Shown: positions 8,657 through 17,085, counted from the stretch's first letter. The stretch: DNA of 64,000 nt from Plantactinospora soyae (GCF_014874095.1 NZ_JADBEB010000001.1:6820001-6884000); one strand, 5' to 3'. A program made the numbers and translations. The notes: generated by a model from the sequence alone, not told the origin.

Positions 8657-9204
8657 ATGACAACACTTCAGGGCCGGCCGAACACCGCGCTCCTCGTCGT
8701 CGACGTGCAGAACGGCGCCGTCGAGGGGACGTACCAGCGCGACGGGGTCGTCGCGGAGGTCGGCCGGGTCGTAGGAAAGGCGCGGCGGGGGCAGGTCCCC
8801 GTCGTCTGGGTCCAGCACTCAGACGAGCGCCTGGTACGGGGGAGCGATGACTGGCGGATCGTCGGCGAGTTGACCCCGGGCGGCGCCGAGCCGTTGGTGG
8901 AGAAGAACCACGCCGACTCCTTCGAGGACACCATCCTCGAAAGCGTCCTGTCGGGCCTCGGAGTCGGGCGTCTCTTCGTCGTCGGGGCGCAGACCGATGT
9001 GTGTGTCCGCTCGACGCTGCACGGCGCGTTCGCCCGGGGGTACGACGTGTTCCTCTCAGCGACGCCCACACGACGGCGTGCGGGGCGCCACCGGCGGACC
9101 AGGTCATCGCGGACACCAACCTGTACTGGAGCCAGCAGGCGGCGCCGGGGCGGACGGCGGGCACGGTCGAGGCCAGGCACGTCGAATTCGGCCGCACCTC
9201 CTGA
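8657..9204 (+). pseudogene. Frameshifted isochorismatase family hydrolase
   Basis: From ATG 8657 the frame encodes the start of a cysteine hydrolase: ALLVVDVQNGAVEG (catalytic Asp), VEKNHADSFEDT (catalytic Lys) and GAQTDVCVRSTLHGAFARG (catalytic Cys). Near 9055 the reading frame breaks. The family continuation SDAHTTACGAPPADQVIADT is found in another frame, which ends at TGA 9202-9204. One missing base before TCAGCGAC explains the break. Without it the protein would be about 182 residues, a normal length. All catalytic residues lie before the break but the last part of the fold is lost. A sequencing error is the main alternative. Confidence 0.75.
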
Positions 9205-9308
9205 CGTTCCCTACCCCGGTGCCGGCGCTCGTTCAGACCACAGGCTAGCTTCCTAGGATGGCTTATAGGACGTGCCGCCTGACACAGGCAACACGAAAAA
9301 CTCACGCC

Positions 9309-9332
9309 TCGACCCGGGGCTCGAATTTTTTT
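9309..9332 (+). terminator. Possible intrinsic terminator
   Basis: A short GC-rich dyad (TCGACCC/GGG-TCGA) is followed by a run of seven T residues. It could end transcription of the broken isochorismatase gene. The stem is weak and contains a bulge. Confidence 0.35.
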
Positions 9333-9392
9333 GGCGTTTGAGCAGGGAGCGGGAAGCAGTGTGCCGTGTGGATTTATGGGCGGATTAGGCAG

Positions 9393-9417
9393 GTTTTATC
9401 TCGGCCAAGTCGGGCAA
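9393..9417 (+). promoter_or_regulatory. Sigma-B-like stress promoter for csbD
   Basis: GTTT (9393-9396), 15 bp, then GGGCAA (9412-9417) resembles the GTTT-N(14-16)-GGGTA pattern of actinobacterial SigB/SigF-type promoters. CsbD genes are typical members of such general-stress regulons. It lies about 55 bp upstream of the csbD start. Confidence 0.4.
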
Positions 9418-9472
9418 ATTACCTAGCGGGCAGCCGCCACGAGCGGCACCATCGAGGTGAGGAGTGTGCGAC

Positions 9473-9667
9473 ATGAGTGCTATGGACAAGATGCGCAACA
9501 AGGCGGAGGAGTTGAAGGGTGCCGCCAAGGAGCGGATCGGCGACCGCAGCAACAATGAGCAGATGCGCGGCGAGGGCTCGTCGGAGCAGACGCAGGCCAA
9601 GGCGAAACAGGCCGGCGCGAACGTGAAGGACGCCGGCCGTAACGTCAAGGAGACCTTCGACCGATGA
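9473..9667 (+). CDS. CsbD family general-stress protein
   Basis: A 64-residue, highly charged, lysine- and glutamate-rich protein (KMRNKAEELKGAAKERIGDR, ending KDAGRNVKETFDR) with the CsbD pattern of amphipathic repeats. Function in the family is poorly defined; expression is usually induced by general stress. ATG 9473 is preferred because GAGGAG lies 8-9 nt upstream; a GTG at 9464 is too close to that site. It is separated from the convergent kamA gene by only 13 bp. Confidence 0.85.
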   Translation: MSAMDKMRNKAEELKGAAKERIGDRSNNEQMRGEGSSEQTQAKAKQAGANVKDAGRNVKETFDR

Positions 9668-9680
9668 CGGTCGTCCGTCC

Positions 9681-11120
9681 TCAGTGAGCAGTCTGAGTGC
9701 CGTGCCGGGCCCACCAGGCCCGGCCGGCCTCGGGCAGGGTGTCGATCGGATCGTAGTAGGCGTAGCGGCGTTCGAGTGCCGCCAGGTCCGCGGACTCGAT
9801 CGACGTACGGTAGTTCTTGGTCCAGTACGAGATCCCGCGTTCCCGGTCGTACCCGGTGAGCATGTGCACCCAACGCTTGCCGACGAACGGTACGTCGCAG
9901 ACGATCCGTGGCGTCGCGTAGCCGGGCAGGTAGCCCATCATGTCGTGTTGGAGCTGCTGGGCCTGCCAGACCGGTACCCGCCAGTGCTCCGCGTTGGGGA
10001 TCATGTCGCACATGTAGAAGTAGTACGGCAGGATGCCGGTCTCGCCCTGGAGCGCGAAGCAGAGGTCCAGCAGGTCGGCGGTGCTGGCGTTCACCCCACG
10101 CATCAGGACGCCCTGGTTGCGTACGTCGCGGACGCCGACCTCGAGTGCGGTCTGGGCGGCCCGGGCGACCAGTGGGGTCAGCGACTGGACGTGGTTGACG
10201 TGGGTGTGGATGGCCAGGTTGACGCCGCGCCGGGCGGCGGTCCGGGCGACCCGTTCCAGTCCCTCCACCACCTCCGGCTGAAGCCAGTGCTGCGGTAGTC
10301 CGGCCAGCGCCTTGGTGGCGAGCCGGATGTCGCGGACGGTCTCGATCTCCAGTAGTCGCATCAGGTACGACTCCAGGTTCCGCCACGGCACGTTGGCCAC
10401 GTCGCCGCCGGAGACCACCACGTCCCGTACGCCGGGGTGGGCGCGCAGGTAGGCGATGTGTGCGTCGTACCGGTCGACCGGCTTGAGGGTGAGTTTGAGT
10501 TTCTCGACCGTGGGGGTGGAGTTGCCGACCAGGTCCATCCGGGTGCAGTGCCCGCAGTACTGGGGGCAGGTGGAGAGCAGTTCGGCGAGCACCTTGGTGG
10601 GGTAGCGGTGGGTCAGTCCCTCGGCGACCCACATGTCGTGCTCGTGCAGGGAGTCGCGGGTCGCGTACGGGTGGGACGGCCAGTCGGTGCGCCGGTCGCT
10701 GGCGAGCGGCAGCATGTACCGCCGGATCGGGTCGGCGCGGAATGCGTCGGAGGTCATCGGTGCGTCCGGTACGACCGTGTTGAGCATCTGCGGCGGCATG
10801 AGCATCGACATGGTGGCCTGGGTCGCCTGGTCGGTGGTGAGGTCGGCGTAGCAGGCGTCGTCGATGGTGTCGCCGAGGACGGCGCGGAGCTGTCGGACGT
10901 TCTTCACGCAGTTGGCCCGCTGCCATTGGGCCGACTCCCACTGGTCCCGGGTCACGTCCCGCCATCCGGGGAAGCGGGTCCAGTCGGGTTCGGTCAGGGC
11001 GCGGCGGCGGTATTCGTACGGCTGGCCGGGCGTGGTGGTGTGGTCCGGGTTCCCGGGGTGGGCCGGGGTGGGTGCGCTGCGGGGCGCGAGCACCGTGGTA
11101 GCCGGTTCGACCTGGGTCAC
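9681..11120 (-). CDS. kamA: Lysine 2,3-aminomutase (KamA family radical SAM enzyme)
   Basis: Predicted to convert L-lysine to L-beta-lysine using an iron-sulfur cluster, S-adenosylmethionine and PLP; the first step of the beta-lysine pathway. The 479-residue protein carries the radical-SAM CxxxCxxC as CPQYCGHC (C185, C189, C192), a SAM-binding SGGD and the family's conserved HVNH. The PLP lysine expected in a GGGK loop is instead most likely K415 in PFVGKRWVH, so substrate or cofactor handling could differ from clostridial enzymes. It is divergent from the kdd-kam operon, across 152 bp of shared regulatory DNA. The neighbouring genes for every later step but one make the lysine pathway assignment much stronger than homology alone. 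Confidence 0.85.
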   Translation of the reverse strand: MTQVEPATTVLAPRSAPTPAHPGNPDHTTTPGQPYEYRRRALTEPDWTRFPGWRDVTRDQWESAQWQRANCVKNVRQLRAVLGDTIDDACYADLTTDQATQATMSMLMPPQMLNTVVPDAPMTSDAFRADPIRRYMLPLASDRRTDWPSHPYATRDSLHEHDMWVAEGLTHRYPTKVLAELLSTCPQYCGHCTRMDLVGNSTPTVEKLKLTLKPVDRYDAHIAYLRAHPGVRDVVVSGGDVANVPWRNLESYLMRLLEIETVRDIRLATKALAGLPQHWLQPEVVEGLERVARTAARRGVNLAIHTHVNHVQSLTPLVARAAQTALEVGVRDVRNQGVLMRGVNASTADLLDLCFALQGETGILPYYFYMCDMIPNAEHWRVPVWQAQQLQHDMMGYLPGYATPRIVCDVPFVGKRWVHMLTGYDRERGISYWTKNYRTSIESADLAALERRYAYYDPIDTLPEAGRAWWARHGTQTAH

Positions 11121-11154
11121 GGGTCCTCCTCAGGTGTCGGGTGCCGTAGCCTCG

Positions 11155-11211
11155 ACCGGAAACGCTACTGGAAGATTTCCCGTAGAGGAAATATTCTGCC
11201 GGAAGTTTTCC
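11155..11211. promoter_or_regulatory. Repeated dyads between kamA and kdd
   Basis: GGAAGATTTCC (11170-11180) and GGAAGTTTTCC (11201-11211) are near-palindromic direct repeats 31 bp apart. TTTCC (11176-11180) and GGAAA (11187-11191) form an inverted pair, and another GGAAA precedes them near 11158. This clustering, in an AT-richer patch between divergent genes, suggests a cooperative repressor or Lrp-type site controlling both transcription units. Confidence 0.45.
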
Positions 11212-11272
11212 TGTCAACCGCGACGGTTGGTGGCTGAGCGCCGGTCTGCCGGTGATGAGGAGGTGGTCCGAC

Positions 11273-12346
11273 ATGACATCGCGGGACGCTGTGGTGGCGC
11301 CGGAGGACGCCGCGCCGACGTCGGCGGTCGGACTCGGGAGGGTGGTCGAACCCGCCGGGGTGCTGCCGCAGGCGGCGTACCGGCTGGACGCCCGTCCGGA
11401 GATCGGTCGCGACGAGGTACGGATCACGGTCGAGCGGCTGAACCTGGACGCGGCCAGCTTCCGGCAGTTGTCGGAAAAGCACGGCGGGGACGGGGCGGCG
11501 GTACGGGTCGAAGTCCTCGACATCATCCGTGACCGGGGCAAGATGCACAATCCGGTCACCGGCTCGGGTGGGATGCTCGTCGGCACCGTGGCCGAGGTCG
11601 GACCAGACTCCCCGCTGGGTGTACGGCCGGGTGACCGGGTGGCGACGTTGGTCTCCCTCACCCTGACCCCGTTGGCGATCAGCGACGGGCTCGCCGGCTG
11701 GGACGGCCGCAGCGAGCAGGTGCCGTGTGCCGGGCACGCCATCCTGTTCGCCCGTTCGATCGTGGCCGTCCTTCCGGATGATCTCGACCCGCGGCTCAGC
11801 CTGGCGGTGCTCGACGTCTGCGGCGCGCCGGCCCTGACCGCCCGCACGGTGGGCCGGTACGACGCGCCCACGGTCGCGGTGATCGGTGGCGCTGGCAAGA
11901 GCGGCTCGCTGTCGCTGGCCGCCGCCCGCCAGGCGGGTGCCCGCCGTACGGTCGGAGTCGTTCCGGTGGCGGCGGAGCGGGACGCGTTGCTCGCCGCGGA
12001 TCTGGCCACCGATGTCGTACTGGCCGACGCGCGGGATCCGGTGGCGCTGGCGGCGGCGGTGACCGGGGCGCTGGGTGGGCCGGCGGACGTCACGGTGGTC
12101 TGTGTCGACGTGCCCGGCTGCGAGCACGGGGCGATCCTGGCCACCGGGGACGGCGGGTCGGTGGTGTTCTTCTCGATGGCGACGAGTTTCGCCGCCGCCG
12201 CGCTCGGTGCCGAGGGGCTGGCCGCCGACGTGACGATGCTGATCGGCAACGGCTATCTGCCGGGCCACGCCGAGGTGGCGCTGTCTCTGCTGCGTACGGT
12301 GCCCGGAGTGCGTACGTTGTTCGAGGCCCGGCTGGCGGCAGACTGA
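11273..12346 (+). CDS. kdd: L-erythro-3,5-diaminohexanoate dehydrogenase
   Basis: Predicted to oxidise and deaminate 3,5-diaminohexanoate to 5-amino-3-oxohexanoate with NAD(P)+. The 357-residue protein shows features of the Kdd family: ITVERLNLDAASFRQL, then GKMHNPVTGSGGMLVGTV, and a Rossmann nucleotide site TVAVIGGAGKSGSLSLAAA. It lacks the zinc-ligand pattern of typical medium-chain alcohol dehydrogenases. ATG 11273 is chosen because GAGGAGG lies 10-15 nt upstream; an ATG at 11252 overlaps that ribosome site. It is the first gene of the operon and is followed by the amidohydrolase after 4 bp. Confidence 0.85.
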   Translation: MTSRDAVVAPEDAAPTSAVGLGRVVEPAGVLPQAAYRLDARPEIGRDEVRITVERLNLDAASFRQLSEKHGGDGAAVRVEVLDIIRDRGKMHNPVTGSGGMLVGTVAEVGPDSPLGVRPGDRVATLVSLTLTPLAISDGLAGWDGRSEQVPCAGHAILFARSIVAVLPDDLDPRLSLAVLDVCGAPALTARTVGRYDAPTVAVIGGAGKSGSLSLAAARQAGARRTVGVVPVAAERDALLAADLATDVVLADARDPVALAAAVTGALGGPADVTVVCVDVPGCEHGAILATGDGGSVVFFSMATSFAAAALGAEGLAADVTMLIGNGYLPGHAEVALSLLRTVPGVRTLFEARLAAD

Positions 12347-12350
12347 AGTC

Positions 12351-13961
12351 ATGACGAACCCCTCGACGCTGTACCGCGGCGGCCGGCTGTACTGCCCGGC
12401 CGACCCCCGTGCCACGGCGCTGCTGGTCCGGGACGGGCGGATCGCCTGGCTCGGCACCGACGGCGACGCCCCCGCCGCCGACCGGACGGTGGACCTCGAC
12501 GGCGCGCTGGTCACGCCGGCCTTCGTGGATGCCCATGTGCACGCCACCTCGACCGGGCTGGCGCTGTCCGGGCTGGATCTGTCCGGGGCGGCCTCCGCCG
12601 CGCAGGTGTGCGCCGCGGTGGTCGGGTTCGCGGCCGGCCTGCCGGCCGACGCGGTGGTGCTCGGGCACGGCTGGGACGAGTCGGGTTGGGCGGACCGGCG
12701 GGTACCGGACGCCGGGGAGCTGGACCGGGCCGCCGGGGGTCGGCGGGTGTACCTGTCCCAGGCGTCGCTGCATTCGGCGCTCTGTTCGTCGGCGTTGCTG
12801 GCGGCGGTGCCGGAGGTGGTCGCCGCGCCCGGTTACGACGGGTCGGGGTGGCTGCGGCGGGACGCCCACCACCTGGTCCGCGAGGTGGCGCTCGGTTCGG
12901 TGAGCGCGGAGCAGCGGGCGGCCGCGCAGCGGGTGATGTTGCGCCGGGCCGCCGAGCTGGGGATCGCGGCGGTGCACGAGTGCGGTGGGCCGGACATTTC
13001 CAGTGAGGCGGACTTCACCGCCGTACTGTCGCGGTCCGGGGCCGACGGTCCCGAGGTGTACGGCTACTGGGGCGAGTTGATGGGAGCGGCGCGGGCCCGT
13101 GAACTGGGTGCGGTCGGGGCCGGTGGGGACCTGTTCGCCGACGGGGCGCTCGGGGCCCGTACGGCGCACCTGTCGGAGCCGTACGCCGATGGTGAGCCGG
13201 GCGGGTGCGGGCACGGCTACCTGAGCGCGGACCAGGTCCGGGAGCATCTGCTGGACTGTGCCGCGCACGGGGTGCAGGGCGGTTTCCACGCGATCGGGGA
13301 CGCGGCGATCGGGACGGTGCTGGCCGGATTCGCCGGTGCGGCCGAGCGGCTCGGGGTGGAGCGGCTGCGGGCGGCCCGGCACCGGGTGGAGCATGCCGAG
13401 ATCATCGACAAGCGGTTGATCGCGGGGTTCGTCGAGCACGGCGTCGTGGCCAGCATGCAGCCGGCGTTCGACCGGTTGTGGGGTGGCGAGCGGCGGATGT
13501 ACGCGACGCGGTTGGGGGTACCACGGTCGCTCGCCTCCAACCCGATGGGCGCGATGCACGCGGTGGGGGTGACGTTGGCGTTCGGGTCGGATTCGCCGGT
13601 GACGCCGTTGGATCCGTGGGGTTCGGTGCGGGCGGCGATGGCGCATTTCAGTCCGGTGCAGCGGATGAGCGCGCGGGCCGCGTTCGCCGCGCACACCCGG
13701 GGCGGGTGGCGGGCGTTGCCGGATGACGTGCGGCGTCCGGGGTTGTCGGTGCGGGACCGGGCGGTGGCGGAGGGGGTGTTGGCGCCGGGTGCGGCGGCGA
13801 CCTTCGCGGTCTGGTCGACGCCGGCCGGGGTCGACGGCGGGTTGCCGGTCCTGTTGTCGGCGAGTCCGGAGTTGCGGGGACCGGACGATCCGACGCCGCT
13901 GCCCCGGTGCCGGCGTACGGTGCTGCGCGGCTCGGTGATCTACGAGGAGGGTACGTCGTGA
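12351..13961 (+). CDS. YtcJ-like amidohydrolase embedded in the lysine operon
   Basis: A 536-residue metal-dependent amidohydrolase (amidohydrolase_3/YtcJ type). Metal-site motifs are present in order: DAHVHAT near residue 60, DGALGARTAHL near 265, FHAIGDAAI near 305, HRVEHAEII near 340 and GSDSPVTPLDPW near 410. The fold is a TIM barrel with flanking beta-sandwich strands. It is not part of the clostridial lysine pathway. Sitting 4 bp after kdd and 24 bp before kamD, it is surely co-transcribed, so it may release lysine, beta-lysine or an amide or formyl derivative for the pathway, or act on an intermediate; this is inference. The true substrate cannot be deduced. Confidence 0.8.
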   Translation: MTNPSTLYRGGRLYCPADPRATALLVRDGRIAWLGTDGDAPAADRTVDLDGALVTPAFVDAHVHATSTGLALSGLDLSGAASAAQVCAAVVGFAAGLPADAVVLGHGWDESGWADRRVPDAGELDRAAGGRRVYLSQASLHSALCSSALLAAVPEVVAAPGYDGSGWLRRDAHHLVREVALGSVSAEQRAAAQRVMLRRAAELGIAAVHECGGPDISSEADFTAVLSRSGADGPEVYGYWGELMGAARARELGAVGAGGDLFADGALGARTAHLSEPYADGEPGGCGHGYLSADQVREHLLDCAAHGVQGGFHAIGDAAIGTVLAGFAGAAERLGVERLRAARHRVEHAEIIDKRLIAGFVEHGVVASMQPAFDRLWGGERRMYATRLGVPRSLASNPMGAMHAVGVTLAFGSDSPVTPLDPWGSVRAAMAHFSPVQRMSARAAFAAHTRGGWRALPDDVRRPGLSVRDRAVAEGVLAPGAAATFAVWSTPAGVDGGLPVLLSASPELRGPDDPTPLPRCRRTVLRGSVIYEEGTS

Positions 13962-13985
13962 GCGGATCTGGGTGGGCGGTCGTCG

Positions 13986-15722
13986 ATGGTGCACGGTAGC
14001 GGGGTGCGGCCCGGTTCGGCCGGCGTCGGATCGGCGTCGGCCGCTTCCGGCGCGGGCGGCGGGTCGACGGAAGCGGAGCGCGGCACCGGGTCCGGGCCGG
14101 GCCCGGTCGGCAAGCTGGCGCTGGATCCGAGGCTGGTGCGGCGGGCCCGGGAACTGGCCCGCCGGGCCGGTCAGCCGGTGGTCGAGTTGGCCCGTGGCCA
14201 TACGACGGTGTCGGTGGAGCGGGCGGTGTTGCGGCTGGCCGGGGTCGGTGGTGCGGATCCGGACGGGATCCCGTGGGTGAACCGGTTGGTCGACGCCGTG
14301 GTCGCGGAGGTGGGCCTGGCGCACGGGGTGACGCTGCCGGTGTTCGACGCGCTGGTCCGGGAACTGGGCCCGCCGGTGCGGGGCGGCCGGGGGAACGGGG
14401 TGCCGGCAACCGAGGTCGGCGAGGCGTTGACCCTGCTGGCGCAGAAGTCGGCGGCCGGTTCGGTCCGGTTCGGCGTTCCGTCGGGGCGGGCGGCCACCTC
14501 GGCCCGGGCGGCGGCGCGGCGGGCGGTCGGGGCGGGGCTGCGGCGGATCGACCGGCGTCGGGCCGAGCGGGACCGGCTGGTACGTCGGCACGGCGATCCG
14601 GTACAGCGGCCGTGGATCTATCTGATCGTCGCCACCGGCGACATCTACGAGGACATTCCGCAGGCGCAGGCGGCGGCGCGGGCCGGCGCGGACGTGATCG
14701 CGGTGATCCGGTCGACGGGGCAGTCGTTGCTGGACTACGTGCCGGAGGGGGCGACCCGGGAGGGGTTCGCCGGTACGTACGCCACCCAGGAGAACTTCCG
14801 GCTGATGCGGGCGGCGCTGGACGCCTCGTCGAAGGAGCTGGGCCGGTACGTGCGGTTGACCAACTACGCCTCCGGGTTGTGCATGCCGGAGATGGCGGTG
14901 CTGGCCGGCCTGGAGCGGCTGGACATGATGCTCAACGACTCGATGTACGGGATCCTGTTCCGGGACATCAATCCGGTGCGGACCTTTGTGGACCAGCGGT
15001 TCTCCCGGCAGGTGCACGCCCGGGCCGGCATCATCATCAACACCGGTGAGGACAACTACCTGACCACCGCCGACGCGGTCGACGAGGCGCACACGGTGAC
15101 GGTGTCGCAGCTGCTCAACGAGTTCTTCGCGCACGAGGCGGGGTTGGCCGACCGGCAGTTGGGGCTGGGGCACGCGTTCGAGATCGATCCGGCGGTGCCG
15201 GAGTCGTTCCGGCTGGAGTTGGCGCACGCGTTGCTGGCCCGGGAGTTGTTCCCGGACGCGCCGTTGAAGTGGATGCCGCCGACCCGGTACATGACCGGGG
15301 ACGTGTTCCGGGGGAATCTGCTGGACGGGTTCTTCAACCTGGTGGGCACGATGACCCGGCAGGACATTCTGCTGGTGGGGATGATGACCGAGGCGGTGGT
15401 GACGCCGTGGTTGAGCGACCGGGACATCGCCCTGCAGAACGTGCGGTACGTGCTCGGCGCGGCCGGGGGGCTGCACGAGGATTTCGTGCCGGCGCCGGGC
15501 GGGTTCATCCAGCAGCGGGCGGGCCGGGTCCTCGGTGAGGCGGTGGAGTTGCTGGAGCGGATCGTCGACGACGGGTTGTTGACGGCGATCGCGGACGGCA
15601 CGTTCGGGATCACGAAGCGGCCGGCGGACCGGGGGCGTGGGCTGGACGGGGTCGCGGCGCACGCCGACGACTACTACAACCCGGCGACCGAGCTGCTGGA
15701 GTCCGTGGAGGAGGGGTCGTGA
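13986..15722 (+). CDS. kamD: Beta-lysine/D-lysine 5,6-aminomutase alpha subunit
   Basis: The large, PLP-binding TIM-barrel subunit of the adenosylcobalamin-dependent 5,6-aminomutase, which moves the terminal amino group of beta-lysine to give 3,5-diaminohexanoate. Family features include PWIYLIVATGDIYEDIPQAQ, IAVIRSTGQSLLDYVPEG, TYATQENFRLMRAALD and GLCMPEMAVLAGLERLDMM. At 578 residues it is longer than clostridial KamD because of about 45 Gly/Ala/Ser-rich residues before KLALDPRLVRRARELARR and an Arg/Ala-rich insert near 165-205. The ATG at 13986 has no strong ribosome site; the mature start could lie slightly downstream. Its stop overlaps the kamE GTG (GTGA). Confidence 0.88.
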   Translation: MVHGSGVRPGSAGVGSASAASGAGGGSTEAERGTGSGPGPVGKLALDPRLVRRARELARRAGQPVVELARGHTTVSVERAVLRLAGVGGADPDGIPWVNRLVDAVVAEVGLAHGVTLPVFDALVRELGPPVRGGRGNGVPATEVGEALTLLAQKSAAGSVRFGVPSGRAATSARAAARRAVGAGLRRIDRRRAERDRLVRRHGDPVQRPWIYLIVATGDIYEDIPQAQAAARAGADVIAVIRSTGQSLLDYVPEGATREGFAGTYATQENFRLMRAALDASSKELGRYVRLTNYASGLCMPEMAVLAGLERLDMMLNDSMYGILFRDINPVRTFVDQRFSRQVHARAGIIINTGEDNYLTTADAVDEAHTVTVSQLLNEFFAHEAGLADRQLGLGHAFEIDPAVPESFRLELAHALLARELFPDAPLKWMPPTRYMTGDVFRGNLLDGFFNLVGTMTRQDILLVGMMTEAVVTPWLSDRDIALQNVRYVLGAAGGLHEDFVPAPGGFIQQRAGRVLGEAVELLERIVDDGLLTAIADGTFGITKRPADRGRGLDGVAAHADDYYNPATELLESVEEGS

Positions 15723-16513
15723 CGGGACCGGTGGTGCGGCCGTACGGGGACAGCACCGGGGACGGGATGGTGCAGGTGTCGTTCACCCTGCCGCTGGCGC
15801 ACGACAAGCGGGCCGAGGGTGCGGCGCTGCAACTGGCGGCGAAGATGGGGCTGGAGCCGGCGATGCTGGTGCACGCCCGTCAGATGGGTGACGGTTTCAC
15901 CTTCTTCGTGGTGTACGGCCGGGTCGGGCACCTGGTGGACCTGGCGGCGGTGCGGGTGGTGGAGCGGGACTATCCGCTGCTGTCGGCGAAGGAGGTCAAC
16001 GGCCTGATCCGGCGGCGGTTGCGGCGCAAGTTGTCGGTGGTGGGCGCCTGTATCGGCACCGACGCGCACACGGTCGGGATCGACGCGATCCTCAACGTGA
16101 AGGGGATCGCGGGGGAGAAGGGCCTGGAGTACTACCGGGAGTTGCGGGTGACGAACCTGGGTGCCCAGGTGAGCGTGCCGGATCTGGTGGCGGCGGCGCG
16201 GGCGGAGAAGGCGGACGCGGTGCTGGTGTCGCAGGTGGTGACGCAGCGGGATGCCCATCTGCACAACACCCGGGAGATGTCGGCGGCGTTCCGGGAGGCG
16301 TTGCCGGCGGGCCGGCGTCCGCTGCTGGTCGTCGGTGGTCCCCGGTTCGACGAGTTGATGGCCGACGAGCTCGGGGTGGATCGGATCTTCGGCCGGGGTA
16401 CCACGCCCGGGGAGGTCGCGAGTTTTCTGGTGCACCGGCTGGTGCCGGCTGGCGCGGGTATCCGGGCGCGGCGCGGGGCGATGGCTGGTGTCGAGGCGGA
16501 GGTGGGCGGATGA
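15719..16513 (+). CDS. kamE: Beta-lysine/D-lysine 5,6-aminomutase beta subunit
   Basis: The small, cobalamin-binding subunit of the 5,6-aminomutase. The B12 motif DxHxxG is D115-A-H117-T-V-G120, with H117 as the lower cobalt ligand. K128 in DAILNVKGIAG lies eleven residues after the ligand, the spacing of the lysine that holds PLP in the resting clostridial enzyme, so the locking mechanism is probably conserved. The N-terminal dimerisation domain (about 1-100) precedes the Rossmann B12 domain. It is 264 residues, as expected. Start GTG overlaps the kamD stop and its own stop overlaps the next ATG, indicating tight translational coupling. Confidence 0.9.
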   Translation: MTGPVVRPYGDSTGDGMVQVSFTLPLAHDKRAEGAALQLAAKMGLEPAMLVHARQMGDGFTFFVVYGRVGHLVDLAAVRVVERDYPLLSAKEVNGLIRRRLRRKLSVVGACIGTDAHTVGIDAILNVKGIAGEKGLEYYRELRVTNLGAQVSVPDLVAAARAEKADAVLVSQVVTQRDAHLHNTREMSAAFREALPAGRRPLLVVGGPRFDELMADELGVDRIFGRGTTPGEVASFLVHRLVPAGAGIRARRGAMAGVEAEVGG

Positions 16514-17085
16514 CCGGCGGGTCGGGTGGAGCGGTGTCGGCGGGCGGTGGTCGCGAGGAGGGTGCCGGCGACGGGCGCGGGTCCGGTGGTGACCCTCGGT
16601 TGGGGTTGACGGTGCGGCACCGCCGGTATGTGCCGTACTCGCACGCGCACTACGCGGGCAATCTGGTCGACGGGGCGTACGCGTTGGCGTTGTTCGGGGA
16701 CGTGGCGACCGAGGTGTGCATCCGGACCGACTCCGACGAGGGGTTGTTCGCCGGGTACGCGGACGTACGGTTCCGGGCGCCGATCCGGGCCGGTGACGTA
16801 CTGGAGGTGGTGGCGACGGTGACCCGGGTGGGGACCCGGAGCCGGACGCTGGACCTGGAGTGCCGGGTGGTGTGCCGGGGGCGGCCGGACCGGGGCGGGT
16901 CGGCCGCCGAGGTGCTGGATCCGCCGGTGGTGGCGGTGACCGCTGTCGGCACCGTCGTGGTGCCGGGCGCCGCGTCGGCACCGCCGGGTGTCGGCACCGC
17001 CGGGCCACCACCGGCCACGTCGCCGCCGCCACCGGTGTGGACACCCTCGGCGACGGCGCCGGATCCCGGGCCGCCGGCACGGTGA
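16510..17085 (+). CDS. kal: 3-aminobutyryl-CoA ammonia-lyase (hotdog fold) with long tails
   Basis: Predicted to remove ammonia from L-3-aminobutyryl-CoA to give crotonyl-CoA. The hotdog core (about residues 33-115) shows the Kal signature RRYVPYSHAHYAGNLVDGAY, FGDVATEVCIRTDSDEG and the beta strand ADVRFRAPIRAGDVLEVVA. The family is normally about 125-130 residues; this one has 191 because of a Gly-rich N-terminal extension of some 30 residues and a Pro/Ala-rich C-terminal tail of some 50 residues after VVVPGAA. The tail looks disordered and its coding region is antisense-open, so it may be low-constraint sequence. ATGA and GTGA overlaps join it to kamE and to the MutL-like gene. Confidence 0.82.
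   Translation: MTGGSGGAVSAGGGREEGAGDGRGSGGDPRLGLTVRHRRYVPYSHAHYAGNLVDGAYALALFGDVATEVCIRTDSDEGLFAGYADVRFRAPIRAGDVLEVVATVTRVGTRSRTLDLECRVVCRGRPDRGGSAAEVLDPPVVAVTAVGTVVVPGAASAPPGVGTAGPPPATSPPPPVWTPSATAPDPGPPAR

Noticed and set aside
9385-15662. Very long minus-strand reading frames (954 and 1190 codons) across the lysine operon
   Set aside because: They are antisense shadows of kdd, the amidohydrolase, kamD and neighbours, caused by high GC; their products are Arg/Pro/Gly-rich with no family features.
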